A stretch of DNA of 64,000 nt from Tillandsia leiboldiana. Taxonomy: Eukaryota; Streptophyta; Magnoliopsida; Poales; Bromeliaceae. The position numbers were made by a program, and so were the translations under genes. The stretch's first letter is position 1. Each line of letters starts with the position of its first letter. The notes below the pieces were generated by a model. It was not told where the DNA came from, made no database searches, and worked only from the letters and a program-made list of their open reading frames with translations. Of the stretch, positions 44,809 to 56,499 are shown one piece after another. The stretch lies in contig CM055064.1 in the NCBI GenBank assembly GCA_029204045.2, positions 2,489,912-2,553,911 on the forward strand. Direction: 5' to 3'.

Positions 44809-46050
44809 TTAAGTGCAGTAAAAAAGTACAATCGAGTTAGATGATCTCGAACTGGCATTCACACGGCATGAGGCGAAGCCTGCTCTAACAACCTGAAGAA
44901 CAATAAGCAACAACAGTAGCAGCATAACAATAGTAAAGTAGCTAGTAGCAAGGATAAAGAAAGTAAAAGGCATGAGAAGAGTAGAGCTCATGAAAATCTC
45001 GGGGGAGATGCTATGGTAAAGGGAGAAGCCGTAGAGAGCAAGGTCGGAGCAACTTGGTAACCACCCGCGCCTGACAAAGGGTCGCCATCGCGATGGAGGG
45101 GATGAAAAGATCGTTGGAGGAGTAGAGGGGGCAGATAGAAACAGAATAGAAGCAGGAATAGAGTGGGCAGATAGAAACAGGATAGAAATCTCTGGAGGAG
45201 CTAAGGGCGCAGGAAAGCAGAGGACCTGAGGAGGAGGAGAGGGCGCAGGATGGAAGACTCTGGAGAAGCCAACAATAGAAGGGTAGGTAGGGATAAGCAG
45301 CTGACGAGACCCACTAAAGAATCCAACTAAAGGGGGCCCGCTAAATAGGCCCAACCCAAGGCCCACAGTAGCAACCAGCAGAGGCCCAACCAAAGGGACC
45401 CAGTCCAAGACCCATAGAAGCTCAGCCCAGCGGAGGAGGCCCTAAATCAGATACAGAGTAGGCTCGGTCCAGACACAGTGAATAGATAATTACTGCAGTA
45501 AGTAAAGTAGCTAATTTACATAATTATGAATGGACACATTGAATAGATAATTACTGTAGTAAGTAAAGTAGCTAATTTACATAATTAGGGATGGACGATA
45601 TATAGATAGTTACCTGAGATGTAAAAATATCAAGAGATCAATACAAAGTCTACTTCTTCCTCAAGCTCTCTCTACCTCAACCTCTTCTTCTCCAATCTCT
45701 CCCAATTCCTTTTTCTCTATCTTCAATCCCATTCTCTACCGTCCCCTAATTTTTTCATTTCTTTCCAATTTCTCTGTAGAATCCATAATTGTCCTCTTAA
45801 TGGAGATACCATCATTCCCATCACCATCCTCGGCTCAACACAGCGACGTCATCGTCCGGTTGCGACGGTCAGGATTATTACACCAACAAACCCATTCGGC
45901 TACAATTTTTTCCAACAGCGTTTCACTACAGTTGCTTTTCCGCAAACGGCGTTGGTTCATGCTCCAATTATAAGATTTGGCCCAGTAGCAATCCGAGTAA
46001 CCATTACTGTATGATGTAGTAGTTGCTATATATGTTTGCATCATTTAAAG
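44809..46050 (+). mobile_element. Possible LTR-retrotransposon remnant
   Basis: Purine-rich sequence on the plus strand (45040-45420), full of gaggcccaacc and gacccagtcc phrases, leads into a CT-rich stretch (45655-45740). That resembles the U3 to U5 part of plant LTRs. A 61-bp tandem duplication lies at about 45480-45590. No second LTR, primer site or pol fragment was found. The 199-codon minus-strand frame at 44809-45408 is low-complexity and probably not a gene. Confidence 0.25.
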
Positions 46051-46340
46051 CTCCAATGATATATAGTAGGGAATTGATTCGGCCTGTAGAATTTCCAAGA
46101 GCACCCGAACTTGGGCCACAACAATGTACGGTAAAAGAGTCAGAGAGTGAGGTCCATGTGAAGAAGCCCATGACAATGAGTACATTAACATCACAAACAA
46201 GGACGATGTAGACCCATGTTACAATATCAGGATCTTGACCAACTAGTTCCCTTTTGTACAAATAAATTGGTTTATTAATAAGATAGAGAGGGTCCCTTAA
46301 CTGCAGAATCACAAACTCTATATATATATATATATATATA

Positions 46341-46577
46341 TAATTAGGCTAGAATACTATCGATAGCACCAAGTCATTGGTGCTATCAAGTTTTTAGTCG
46401 TTGGATGAAAAAATATGCGGTTGGAATTATAGTGGTCCCCTAGGGTTTACTAGGTGGTTAGTTGAATAGTAAAAATCTTAGGGGATCACTATAATCCCAA
46501 CCGCATATCTTTTCATCCAACGGCTGAAAACTTGATAGCACCAATTATTTGGTGTTATCGATAGTGTTCTAGCCGGA

Positions 46578-46580
<3 letters not shown>
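46341..46580. mobile_element. Foldback element between (TA)n tracts
   Basis: An inverted repeat of about 240 bp with arms of about 100 bp: the left arm starts ggctagaatactatcgatag, and the right arm ends ctatcgatag-like on the complement. Flanked by (TA)n at about 46318-46342 and 46581-46654. The arms differ at a modest number of sites. No coding capacity. Confidence 0.75.
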
Positions 46581-46654
<74 letters not shown>

Positions 46655-46660
<6 letters not shown>

Positions 46661-47269
46661 GGATTTGTGTATTTTTAGAAGCATGGAATTCTCCGTGCTT
46701 CTAAATTTCGAATGCACGATCGGTTCCGTTAAACTTAATTTTAAATATTTAAAATATTAAAAAAATAAATTTTATGATTTTTCGATATTATTTACTTATT
46801 AATCGAAATTATTCAAAATCAACAGTTGAAAATAAAAATATTATAAAATATCATGATATGATATTAAAATTTTAAATCAAAAATATTGATCTTATTTTAT
46901 ATAGTATAAAAAATATTTTATCAAAATTTTATGTTATTTGAATATTTCTACACCGTTAAACTTTAATACGGTTCACCATAATCATTAAAATTGTTGATTT
47001 GTGAAATAGAATAATCTAAGAGATGAAATTAATCGAAGGGATGAATCTAACGATAAAAAATTTATAAGCATTAATTATTTAGTGCTTGTATAAGCATAAT
47101 AACCTAACTCTCTCTACTATACTTAAGAATATATACTAGTCTATAGATATATAGAATATATAATTTGACACTTCCATCATATCTAGAAAATGAAAGGGGA
47201 GAGAGCCCCAATTCCTATTAAAGTATGCATCAAATAAATTTCGATAGTATAATAAATTATTTAAATATT

Positions 47270-47346
<77 letters not shown>
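46655..47346. other. AT-rich DNA with a foldback remnant and a long (TA)n tract
   Basis: 46655-46990 is AT-rich with a short palindrome (agaagcatggaattctccgt region). 46990-47100 resembles part of the foldback family. (TA)n occupies about 47275-47346. No gene. Confidence 0.5.
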
Positions 47347-47350
<4 letters not shown>

Positions 47351-47595
47351 TTGGGCTGGAATGCTATTGATAGCACCAACCCAACTTTGCCATCCATTTT
47401 TTAGCCTTTAGATCGCATTGAGATTTGTGCATGCTCTTTAATGAAAAAAAGAAAAAAGAAAAAGTAAAAAGAAAAAGTAAAAAGTAAAAAGCTTTTCTTT
47501 TTCATTAAAGAGCATGCACAAATCTCAATGCGATCTAAAGGCTAAAAAATGGGTGGCAAAGTTAGGTTGGTACTATCAATAGCATTCCAGCCCAA

Positions 47596-47600
<5 letters not shown>
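47347..47600. mobile_element. Near-perfect foldback element between (TA)n tracts
   Basis: Two arms of about 103 bp (47347-47449 and 47498-47600) pair with only about three mismatches around an A/G-rich loop of short aaaaag repeats. Termini read gttgggctggaatgctat, shared in part with the 46341 element. (TA)n lies directly on both sides (47275-47346 and 47601-47627). If transcribed it would fold into one long hairpin. Confidence 0.85.
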
Positions 47601-47627
<27 letters not shown>

Positions 47628-47632
<5 letters not shown>

Positions 47633-48215
47633 TTAAGCTGTTATGTTTTTAAAAGTATCAAGTTATTGATGTTTATAAGTTTTTAACTCTTGGATGAAAA
47701 GATGTTAGATTATGATGATTGCAGATCCTTTGGATTTAGTAGATGATTAATAAAATATTATAATTTAATAAATAAAATTAATCAAATAAATACATCTAAT
47801 GGTAGAAAATTTATAAATACTCATTTTTTAGTACTTTTAGGAGTATAGTAGCAGACTTTATTTTATTTTATAATATTAATTATAAAATATCTCATTAATA
47901 TTCTAATATTTTACATAGTGTATAGAGTATTTGCATACACCAGGTATAAACAAAATATATCTCTATTGAAATTATGAGTGCACACTATTAAATATTCTCT
48001 GCACCCCATGAATATTTATATATACACCACATGTTTAAAATTTTAAAATTAATTTATAAAATATAATTTAAATTATTAGACTATGTAGATTGCATATATT
48101 TAATTAAAATTTGATGTTTAAATATTAATTATTTAATATAAATTACGATGTATAAAGTATTAATATATATAAGATGCATGTAATAATTTTTTTTTTATCA
48201 ATCAATTTTTAAAAA
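47628..48215. other. Foldback-family remnant and AT-rich DNA
   Basis: 47630-47860 is another diverged copy of the foldback family (ttggatgaaaagatg near 47692). The rest is AT-rich with no identifiable content. Confidence 0.45.
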
Positions 48216-48710
48216 ATACTTCTTGTACACTCCAAACGAAATATACATTTTACACCCCACTCATTCTAGAATGAAATGAATTTTACTTATCACTTCGAAA
48301 TAACGAGTGGAAAAGTCCCGATCCTTAGATGGACCGGATTTACATTGTACACCCCACGTGGGATGTCCATGTAGCATTGCTCCAATTTTAATAAGATAAA
48401 GACACCCTCAGCTATGAATATAACAGAAGTTCAAAATACTGTGAATATAAAGAAAGTTCAAAATTTTAAGGCATTGTTTTACATCCTATCCATTTTAAAA
48501 TGAGATAAATTTTATTTGTTATTTCGAAATGACAAATAAAAAAGGCTCCATCCTTAAATAGACGGAGTGTATATTATACACCCCAAATAAGATGTACATG
48601 TATTGCTCCAATTGTAATAAGGTAAAGACACCCTCATCACCTATGAATATAAAGGAAGTTCAAAGTACCGTGAATATAAAAAAAGTTCAAAATTTTAAGG
48701 TAGTGTTTAT
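48216..48710. mobile_element. Two diverged GTACACCCC MITEs in a tandem duplication (copies 3 and 4)
   Basis: Copy 3 is 48216-48381 and copy 4 is about 48471-48611. Each is followed by the same roughly 90-bp sequence (taagataaagacaccctc at 48392 and a variant at 48619), so one MITE plus flank was duplicated in tandem. The palindromes are decayed, more so in copy 4. Confidence 0.65.
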
Positions 48711-48813
48711 TTCGGAACAAGACCTAGAATAAGACATTGGTTCAATCATAATTTTCTAAGAAAAGAAATAGCGCGTGCATGGTTCAAATCTACTGTGTAC
48801 ACGACCCAAGCTA

Positions 48814-48873
<60 letters not shown>

Positions 48874-49913
48874 TTAAGAGAAAGATAACAAATTGTCCAT
48901 TTCAATTTTCTTTTAAAATAAACTAAGCTAAATACTAAAAAGAAAAAAAAAATAAATAAAAAAAGTAGGCATTGAATTTGGAATTTTAGGTACCAGTTTT
49001 CAAATTCTTAACCAACACTATTAAAAATATTTAGATGACATAACAAAGTATTAAATAATAACTTATTTAATATAAAAATTTTCTTGTAACATTAAAATAA
49101 AAGAGTCAAATTTGTGCATTTGAATAAATTTGGCAAATATAATTTGATAAAATAATATATTTTATTTGTAAAATAAGACACATAATATAAGTATCTAAAC
49201 ATTTTAATCAAACTTCTCCTAGACTAAATAATAGTATATAGATATTAAATAAATCAGCGAGAAATGATGGCCAATGAGATGTTTGTGTATGGAAACAGAG
49301 CATCACTAGTTCACGACTAAGGAATCTAGAAGAGAGTGACATTGAGAATTAGTCTGAATGCATCCGGTTACTGCTACTGATATATTACTAAATTTATTTT
49401 AACGGTACTGTTTGGTCTTCTGGAAGATAAGCAACGAAACCCCACCCACCACATGCTAAGCTTACGCTGAAAAAGTTAATTAGGCATTTGGGATGTCGGC
49501 CGATATTGAAACACCTCTCGCACATGATCACCTTCGAAGAACTATACCACCTCCAAAATATCTAATCTAATAAAAGTCACTTCACTATTCTTCTCAGATC
49601 CCCAAATTTACGTTTACAAAGAAACCACCTTATACCATCACGTACCTTAATTAATGCTGAGATATATACAAAAAGAAACAAAAAAACAGAGGCGTATATA
49701 ATAATAATAATAATAATAATAATATATATATATATTAATTAATATTATATAACTGAAGATGATGTTACACAAATAGCCGTTTAAAGACTAACAAGGCAAC
49801 AGGGAAGGGGGGACCCACCGAGAGAAAAACCCACCTGATCGCATCGTGGCCTTACAACGCGCCAAGGGACGGTCGCGATGAGACCCCCCACCACTCCGAT
49901 CAGATGCAGTCAA
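48711..49913. other. Intergenic region with (TA)n and (TAA)n tracts
   Basis: (TA)n lies at about 48815-48871 and an (ATA)n run at about 49701-49725. The 100 bp before 49914 would be the 3' UTR of the minus-strand GIL1/IRKI gene. No other gene is seen. Confidence 0.4.
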
Positions 49914-50597
49914 TCACGACCGTCCATCTGGGGATGAGAGATACACCTTACACTGGATCAGCGTCCTCCCCATTCTGAACCCCGGCACCACCGTAAACCC
50001 CACGATCGGCCCCGCCTCTCCGCCGCCGCCGCCGCCGCCGCCGCTGCCATTGTCGTTCTCCGCCACGCTCTCCATGTACACCTCCGAGAACCTCTCCCCT
50101 CTCCGCGCTTGGAATATTAAGCGATCCCTCTCCGCCCCCTTTTTCTCCACTCCCTCGCCCTCGCCCTCGCCCTCGCTCTCGAAGGTGAAGAAGAGACAGT
50201 GGAGGAGCCACACGCGCCGCGCCGCCTCCGCGAACGCAGCGAACCACGGCGTGTCGGGGAACCCCCGCCCCGAGCTCACGAGCGCCCTCTGATCGAGATC
50301 CGTGAAGAACGACGACTCCATCTTGGGGTGGACTAGGGTGAGGTACTTCGCCCTGTAGAACCTCCCCAGCGGCGATCGCGGGGCCCTCGCGTCGAGGAAG
50401 TGCTTCGCCCTCGCGGATTTGAGCTCCGTGAACTCGTCGAAGAATCGGCGCCGGCTCCAGTTGCTCCCGATCTCGTCTAAGGAGGCGATGTTGAAGCCCT
50501 TGCGGTGAAAATCGGAGAAAAGCTTCTGCGAGACGTAGGACTCGAACGCGAACCTCCGATGAGCCGGGTGCGGCGCGATCGCGCCGCGCTCGGCGCC

Positions 50598-50628
<31 letters not shown>

Positions 50629-51425
50629 AGGTTCCACCCCGCGGACTCCATCTTGAGCGCCATGGATTTGGCGAAGGAGCGCACGGATTTGACGGCGCAG
50701 CGGAGCGCGGTGAGGAAGTGGGTGGGGTTGAGGCCGGAGAGGTGGAGGTCGTCGAGCGCGGCGAGGGAGCGCCCGGGGCGGAGCCGCGCCTCGAGGGAGC
50801 GGACGCGCTGCTCGGCGCGGCTGAGGTCGTCGCGCGCGGAGAGGAGGTCGGCGTCGCGGAGCGCGATCTCGGACTCAAGCTTGGGCGCGGTGATCTGGTA
50901 GGTCCTGAGCACGTGGCGCTGCTCCTCGACCTGCGCCGCGAGGGCGAGCGGCGGGGGGAGCTGCTTCTTGAAGAAGCACTGCTTCAGCTCCGAGAGCCGC
51001 TTCAGCTCCGCGACCACGGAGCGGTCCGCGGACTCGATCGCGTCTGGGTCGTACGGGGACTGCGCGAGCTGGAGCTCGGCGTACGCTGCTTTCACCGCGG
51101 AGGCACTCGCGAAGACGTTGGCGAGAAGCGCTTCCGCAGCTTCTCGCTCCGAGAACGCCTTCTGCTGCTTCTGCTTCTGCTTCTGCTTGCGCTGCGGAAA
51201 CAGCAGCTTCTCGGGCTCGGGTATGAAGAAGCTCTCGATCGGGGCTTCGGAGAGCTTCGCGGAGAGCTTCAGCTTCTCGATGGCGTCGTCGTCGTCGTCG
51301 TCGTCAGGGACGACTCCGCCGCCGCCTCCCGCGGCGGCGCCGGCGCGGGTGAGGCGGAGGATCTTCGTTAAAGCCCTCGCCACGGTGCCCAAATTGGGCG
51401 GAGGTGCGTGTCTCGCGGACTCCAT
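49914..51425 (-). CDS. GIL1/IRKI-family protein (DUF641)
   Basis: A 503-residue plant-specific protein. GIL1 acts downstream of phytochrome in loss of hypocotyl gravitropism, and IRKI was found as a partner of the receptor kinase IRK; which one this resembles functionally is open. The start is the ATG at 51423-51425; the frame stays open 10 codons upstream but has no ATG there. Features: a conserved N-terminal helix PNLGTVARALTKILRL (10-25), an Asp run (41-47), a Lys/Gln run (79-89), the DUF641 region (about 90-225) with a coiled-coil-like part, and an Ala run (268-276). A GSNWSRRRFFDEF-containing central domain, a Gly run (462-469) and the conserved C-terminus VGFTVVPGFRMG...QCKVYL (475-496) follow. 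An ag acceptor (gtgcag) at 51450-51452 suggests a 5'-UTR intron. Confidence 0.9.
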
Positions 51426-51452
51426 TTTTTCCTCAAAATCGTTTAATTCCTG

Positions 51453-52188
51453 CACGAAAACACAAAAATAAACCTGAAATATGTTGGAAGGGTATGCATA
51501 AATAGCATGGATTTAAAATACTACTGGAGTTGCATTCGCAAATAAAACGTAAAATTTCCAAAGGGGGCGAAAAAGGTTGTATCAGCGGGTACAGCGTTCA
51601 ATTAGGAAATGTTACTAGTACTAATAATGAGGAATATCTTTATTAGAAAAGTCATTAATTACGGACCTCCAATATTAATTAATACTTATTTGTCTAGGGA
51701 CATTGGATTCTCGTAGGTAGTAGCAACATAGAAATGTGCTCGGTTGTCAGGGTTATTGGATTTGGATCGAATTAAAATTTAAAAAGGGGTCTTGATTTGA
51801 GTTGGGCGGAGGCCCAGGATGGATATAAGGGGGCTATTGATCGATCAACTACAGGGACCAAAACAAATGTATGGGGCGGAGTTTCTGGACTCAATAATAT
51901 ATATCCACTGGAAAGGAAGGGGATTGGTTTTATAAGTAGCATAGTAAAAAGCATGACCCTGAAATTCAGTAATGGGGGGTATTAGCATCTAACTCGTATG
52001 ATGGAGATTAGATGCAAAGTTTAGAAAAAATAATAACTAAACACTAAAGCAATATTAGGACCAAGCAGAAATAAAGCTAAAAAAACCAACAATGGCTAAA
52101 ATGTATGTCAAAATGTGTCCCTACGCTAAAGTCCAAACAAGATGAGAAAAAAAAATAATAATAATTAAAATAAAATTCAAAATTCTCA

Positions 52189-52221
<33 letters not shown>

Positions 52222-54014
52222 TATTTATTTTTGGCATGAAGAATTTTTTTCTCGTTTCGCCTGACCGTGACGGAAAAAGAATATGAGTAACATCTTCTCC
52301 TTCTCTATAAATATTCACTTGAGATTAAATTTTATTTTATTTTATTTTATTTCTCATTTATTGAATGCTGAAAGAATGATCGTGTTTACGGTAGAAAAAA
52401 ATTTCGGCCATATTCTCAATTAATCCTAGACAAAAATACACTTCATGCTGTTGTTTCGATTAAAAATTTTAAATTATTAATATTTATCTGTAAGCCTAAT
52501 TTATTTTTTTAGATAAATATTCATAATTAAATTTCATGTATATCTTTTCTAACAAAAATTAATTCCAAAACAAGTTCCGTTTAGATGGAGACAAAAAGAA
52601 AGAAGAAAAGAAAAAAAAGAAGAGAAAAAAAGTGAAAAAAAGTTGAAAGAAACGAAAAGAAAATGACTATTTATACCAGTTTTTTTATCTTTTCTTCTTT
52701 TTTTTTCACACTGGTTGTTGCCTCTTCTTTTCTTCTCTTCATCCAAAGAGTAGGTTAAAAAAATACTACTTTTCATTTTTATTTTTATTTTTTTTTCTCT
52801 TTTTTTTTTATCTTGTACTCTCCATCCCACGAAGCATAAAAGAACTTCAAAGCTTAGGGGGTATGGTACCAAACAGTTATTAAGAGCCGAACTGAACGGT
52901 GAGCTCCAGATTCTAATTAAACCTGTACCGACAAAAAGCGAGCCCTAAAAAATGCGAGCAAATAGTACTCGAATTATAAAAGCTGCAAAAGCTCTCCCTT
53001 ACAAAGCTGTATTGTTTATCCAAACATTCTTTCTCTTTTCCCTGTCATCTTTTCCTTCTTTCTTTTGCTACTTTATCCTTTTTATACAGCCTTTTAAATG
53101 CCATATTCCTATGTTTTTACTATGTATAATGTGCATATTTCACACCAGCTAGTTAAAACTTAAAAACTCAATTGGGTAGCAGCGTTACTCACGTGATGCA
53201 TGCACTTTATTTGGACGTGACTTAAAGGGGTAGAATCTGATAAAGGAAATGACTTTGGTTTACTCCTTTTGGTTTATTTATTATGTTAATTCCTATACCA
53301 AGCCCATTAAATAAAGGAAATGACTATGGTTTACTCCGTTTGGCGATGGTCAATTCAAGAATTTGTTACCTCACTCAGTTTTTACATTTTTTTTTAAAAC
53401 ACTTCATCTTCTAAGAATAATCTCACCTCACATATTAAAATATAAAATTTGTGAATACCACAAAGTACCATCTTTTGTGTCATAAACTCTTCAAACATTT
53501 GGATCGTGTGAAAATTTCTAATATCTTGATATTAATCATTAATTCTAAAAATTCGAATAGTTAAAAATACTCAAATAACTTATTTAAACCGTATACACAC
53601 AACGCCTACGAATTTCGACCGAATTCAACTCATATTAATGTTAGGTCTGTTATTGAGCCTCTAACCATTAGATCTATTGTGAACCGTAATTTCACTCACT
53701 CAACTCAAATCTATTATCAGACAGACAGAAAATTAAATTTATTTTTAAATTATAAATAAAAATAGATAATAATCAATTCAAATTTAGAATCGAATTATAT
53801 TTTTTACTTCTTATTGGATGCAGGGGGATTTTTTTTTTCTTTTTTTTTTTTATTTGTGTTTTGCCACACTGGGATACACGAACAATTTCCCAACTTTTTC
53901 ACGCGCAATCCTACAACTCCCCCCGTTTCGTCGTCAAACATGTCATGCTCGGCCCGTACCGTCAGAATCACGTGCAGCAACAGCACTCTCAGATTCTGAG
54001 CAACTCAAAGCAGT

Positions 54015-54015
<1 letters not shown>
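51453..54015. other. Intergenic region
   Basis: Contains (TTA)n near 52195-52225, purine/pyrimidine-rich low-complexity DNA at 52560-52810 and a balanced patch at 53860-54010 that ends at a poly-A run. No frame resembles a known protein. The upstream exon of the GIL1/IRKI gene may lie here but cannot be placed. Confidence 0.35.

Positions 54016-54086
<71 letters not shown>
54016..54086 (+). repeat. Poly-A run of about 71 bases
   Basis: Uninterrupted A from 54016 to 54086, directly followed by a GTACACCCC MITE at 54087. It could be the tail of a retroposed sequence (53815-54015), but no source or target duplication is recognised. Confidence 0.8.
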
Positions 54087-54089
<3 letters not shown>

Positions 54090-54255
54090 TAATGCTACAT
54101 GTACACCCCGAAGGGGTGTACATCCTACACCTCCATTCTTTTAATGATGTCGATATTTTTTACGGATCATATCAAGTGACCACTCATCACACCCCCATCC
54201 TTAGATGGATAGGGATGTGAGATGTACACTTTTTACGGGTGTACAAGTAGCATTT
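54087..54255 (+). mobile_element. GTACACCCC MITE, copy 5
   Basis: Begins at the end of the poly-A run. The left palindrome gtacaccccgaaggggtgtac is intact; the right end is partly decayed (cactttttacgggtgtac). Confidence 0.75.
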
Positions 54256-54658
54256 TTTTAAAAAAAAAAAACCTGGTTCACAATTACACACGCGCAGATA
54301 TACACACGTAGGAGAATAAAATTAGAAAAATATTATTTGTAACCTCAAAAAGCGTGTGCAGGTAATATTTTTTATAAAAATAATACTTTTTTTACATCCC
54401 AATAAAAAATATATAATACACATCCTATTAATTTAAAAATAAAATATTTTTTACTGATCATTTCAAAATGACAAATAAAATTTATATTTTTTAAAAAATA
54501 AAATTGCAAGATATACATTTTTTAAAAAAATATACAAAATATATTTAACTTTTTATAATTTATGCTTCTCAGTCTCTGAATTTAAATAATTTTTTTTAAA
54601 AAATAAATATTAAATATTAATATTTGAATAAAAAAATATAAAAGTTGTGTACACTTTT

Positions 54659-54710
<52 letters not shown>
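54256..54710. other. AT-rich DNA and a (TA)n tract
   Basis: No gene. A further degenerate match to the GTACACCCC element may lie near 54380-54545, but it is too decayed to call. (TA)n occupies about 54664-54710. Confidence 0.4.
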
Positions 54711-54712
<2 letters not shown>

Positions 54713-54882
54713 AAAATGCTATGTGTACACCCCTTTCGGGGTGTACATCATACACCCCACCCATCTAAGGATGGGGGTGTGATGATGGGTCACTTGATGT
54801 GACCCGTAAAAAGTATCGCCACCATTAAAATGGTGGAGGTGTATGATGTACACCCCTTCGGGGTGTACATGTAGCATTGGTC
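54711..54882 (-). mobile_element. GTACACCCC MITE, copy 6
   Basis: Opposite orientation to copies 5, 7 and 8. Both terminal palindromes and the central gtcacttgatgtgac palindrome are well kept. (TA)n lies on both sides. Confidence 0.8.
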
Positions 54883-54920
54883 ATATATATATATAGTTAC
54901 TTTTTAACTATATATATATA

Positions 54921-55193
<273 letters not shown>

Positions 55194-55214
55194 CTGCATA
55201 GCTCATAAAATTTT

Positions 55215-55384
55215 GAGCAATGCTACATGTACACCCCGAAGGGGTGTACATCATACATCTCCACTATTTTATGGTGACGATATTTTTTACGGGTCACATC
55301 AAGTGACCCATCATCAAACCCCACCCTTAGATGGGTGGGGGTGTGAGATGTACACCCCTTACGGGTGTACACATAGCATTTTCC
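55215..55384 (+). mobile_element. GTACACCCC MITE, copy 8
   Basis: Intact left palindrome and central gtcacatcaagtgac. Unlike most copies it is not directly bounded by (TA)n; 23 bp of other sequence separate it from the tract. Confidence 0.8.
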
Positions 55385-55580
55385 TAAAATTTTACTTGTA
55401 CCACAGTTGAAAAGAAAGTACATTTATCCGAGACTATGGCTTATAAAATTATACTTGTACCACAGTTGAAAAACAGTATATTTATCTGGTTTATAAAATT
55501 ATACTTCCTAGCACTATTGAAAAACAGTAAATTTATCTGGTTTATAAAATTATACTTGTACTACTGTTGAAAAACAGTAC
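55385..55580 (+). repeat. Degenerate tandem repeat, unit about 55 bp
   Basis: Nearly four copies of a unit containing ttataaaattatacttgtac and gttgaaaaacagta. The first copy carries an extra gagactatggc. Non-coding. Confidence 0.75.
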
Positions 55581-56130
55581 TGAGATTTTGATTCTGCTTA
55601 AATTACAAACAAATTACGTTACATAAAATACAATGAGCTGTAAAATATGATAAAAAATTATATTTATCTTCAGTCGATTATAAAATATATTTTATAATCT
55701 CAACGAAAAATGCATACAAATATATTCATATATGCTCCACCTCTATTTTATGTGATAGAGTCTAAATAAAACCCTTTTCAGAAATGTATTGTGAATGTCC
55801 GTGTGAATTATATAACTGTAATTTAATAGAATAGCTTAGTTTATTTATAAAATAATTTATATAATTTAAAATTTAATTTAAAAAATTAACTATAACATTT
55901 TATTTTAGACATTACTCACACATTTTAATTTTAATAATATAATAAAAAAAACTTTTATATCAAATAACATTTCGTTGAGTTACTCTAATTAGCCCCCTAC
56001 GCATCACCTGCTACAAATAGAATCAACAACAGGTTGAGATCAACAAGATATCTGGGAGTAATGATTAGGAGCATATTATAATTAGGATTTCTCCTAACAA
56101 CTCGATTAATTAGCCAATCATTCCGATTAT
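55581..56130. other. AT-rich intergenic DNA
   Basis: Nothing recognisable on either strand. Confidence 0.4.
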
Positions 56131-56230
56131 GACAAAGGAGCTCCAAATTAGGGCAACAAGAGAGAGATCACAGAGGGAATGGGAAGCTCCAAATTAGGGC
56201 AACAAGAGAGATCAGAGAGGGAATGGGGAA

Positions 56231-56495
56231 CTCACCAAGAATCGAGAACTGGGGCTTGTTCGAAGCTCAATCGCTTTCACGAAGCTCTCCGCTTCCGATC
56301 CGAAGCATAGATTTTGAAACAAGCGCTCCCCAAATTAGAAATTGGAAGCATGAGATTTGTGAATCTAAGCGAGATCGAAAATGGAAGCGACGAGAGAGAG
56401 AGAGAGAGAGAGTGGGAAAAACGAGTAGAGAGAGAAAGTAAGGAGGAAGGCGCGGGAAGAGGAAGGATCGGGGAAGGAGCGCAGATGTATATATA
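56231..56495 (-). promoter_or_regulatory. Orphan promoter and first exon
   Basis: Read on the minus strand: a TATATATA box (56487-56494), then a pyrimidine-rich leader with a (CT)n run (about 56394-56411), then an exon-like stretch ending at 56236 in TTG followed by the donor GTGAG (56231-56235). This is the look of a plant promoter plus a 5'-UTR exon and intron start. No coding exon is found on the minus strand over the next several kilobases, which are filled with MITEs and (TA)n. It may be a non-coding RNA gene or a gene cut off by transposon insertion. A 40-bp direct duplication (gctccaaattagggcaacaa at 56149 and 56190) lies just inside the supposed intron. Confidence 0.4.
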
Positions 56496-56499
56496 GGGG

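Noticed and set aside
44809..45408. 199-codon minus-strand frame
   Set aside because: Its content is low-complexity (SPPP, LLLLL), it lacks a known domain and the plus strand looks like LTR sequence.
46004..46312. 102-codon minus-strand frame with protein-like composition
   Set aside because: No family recognised and no supporting splice sites or neighbours; left as unassigned DNA.
50505..51371. 288-codon plus-strand frame and a 229-codon minus-strand frame
   Set aside because: Both are antisense or shifted shadows of the GC-rich GIL1/IRKI exon.
51453..51455. Upstream start (MQE...) for the GIL1/IRKI protein
   Set aside because: The codon is GTG, lies at a probable splice acceptor, and an ATG follows 10 codons later.
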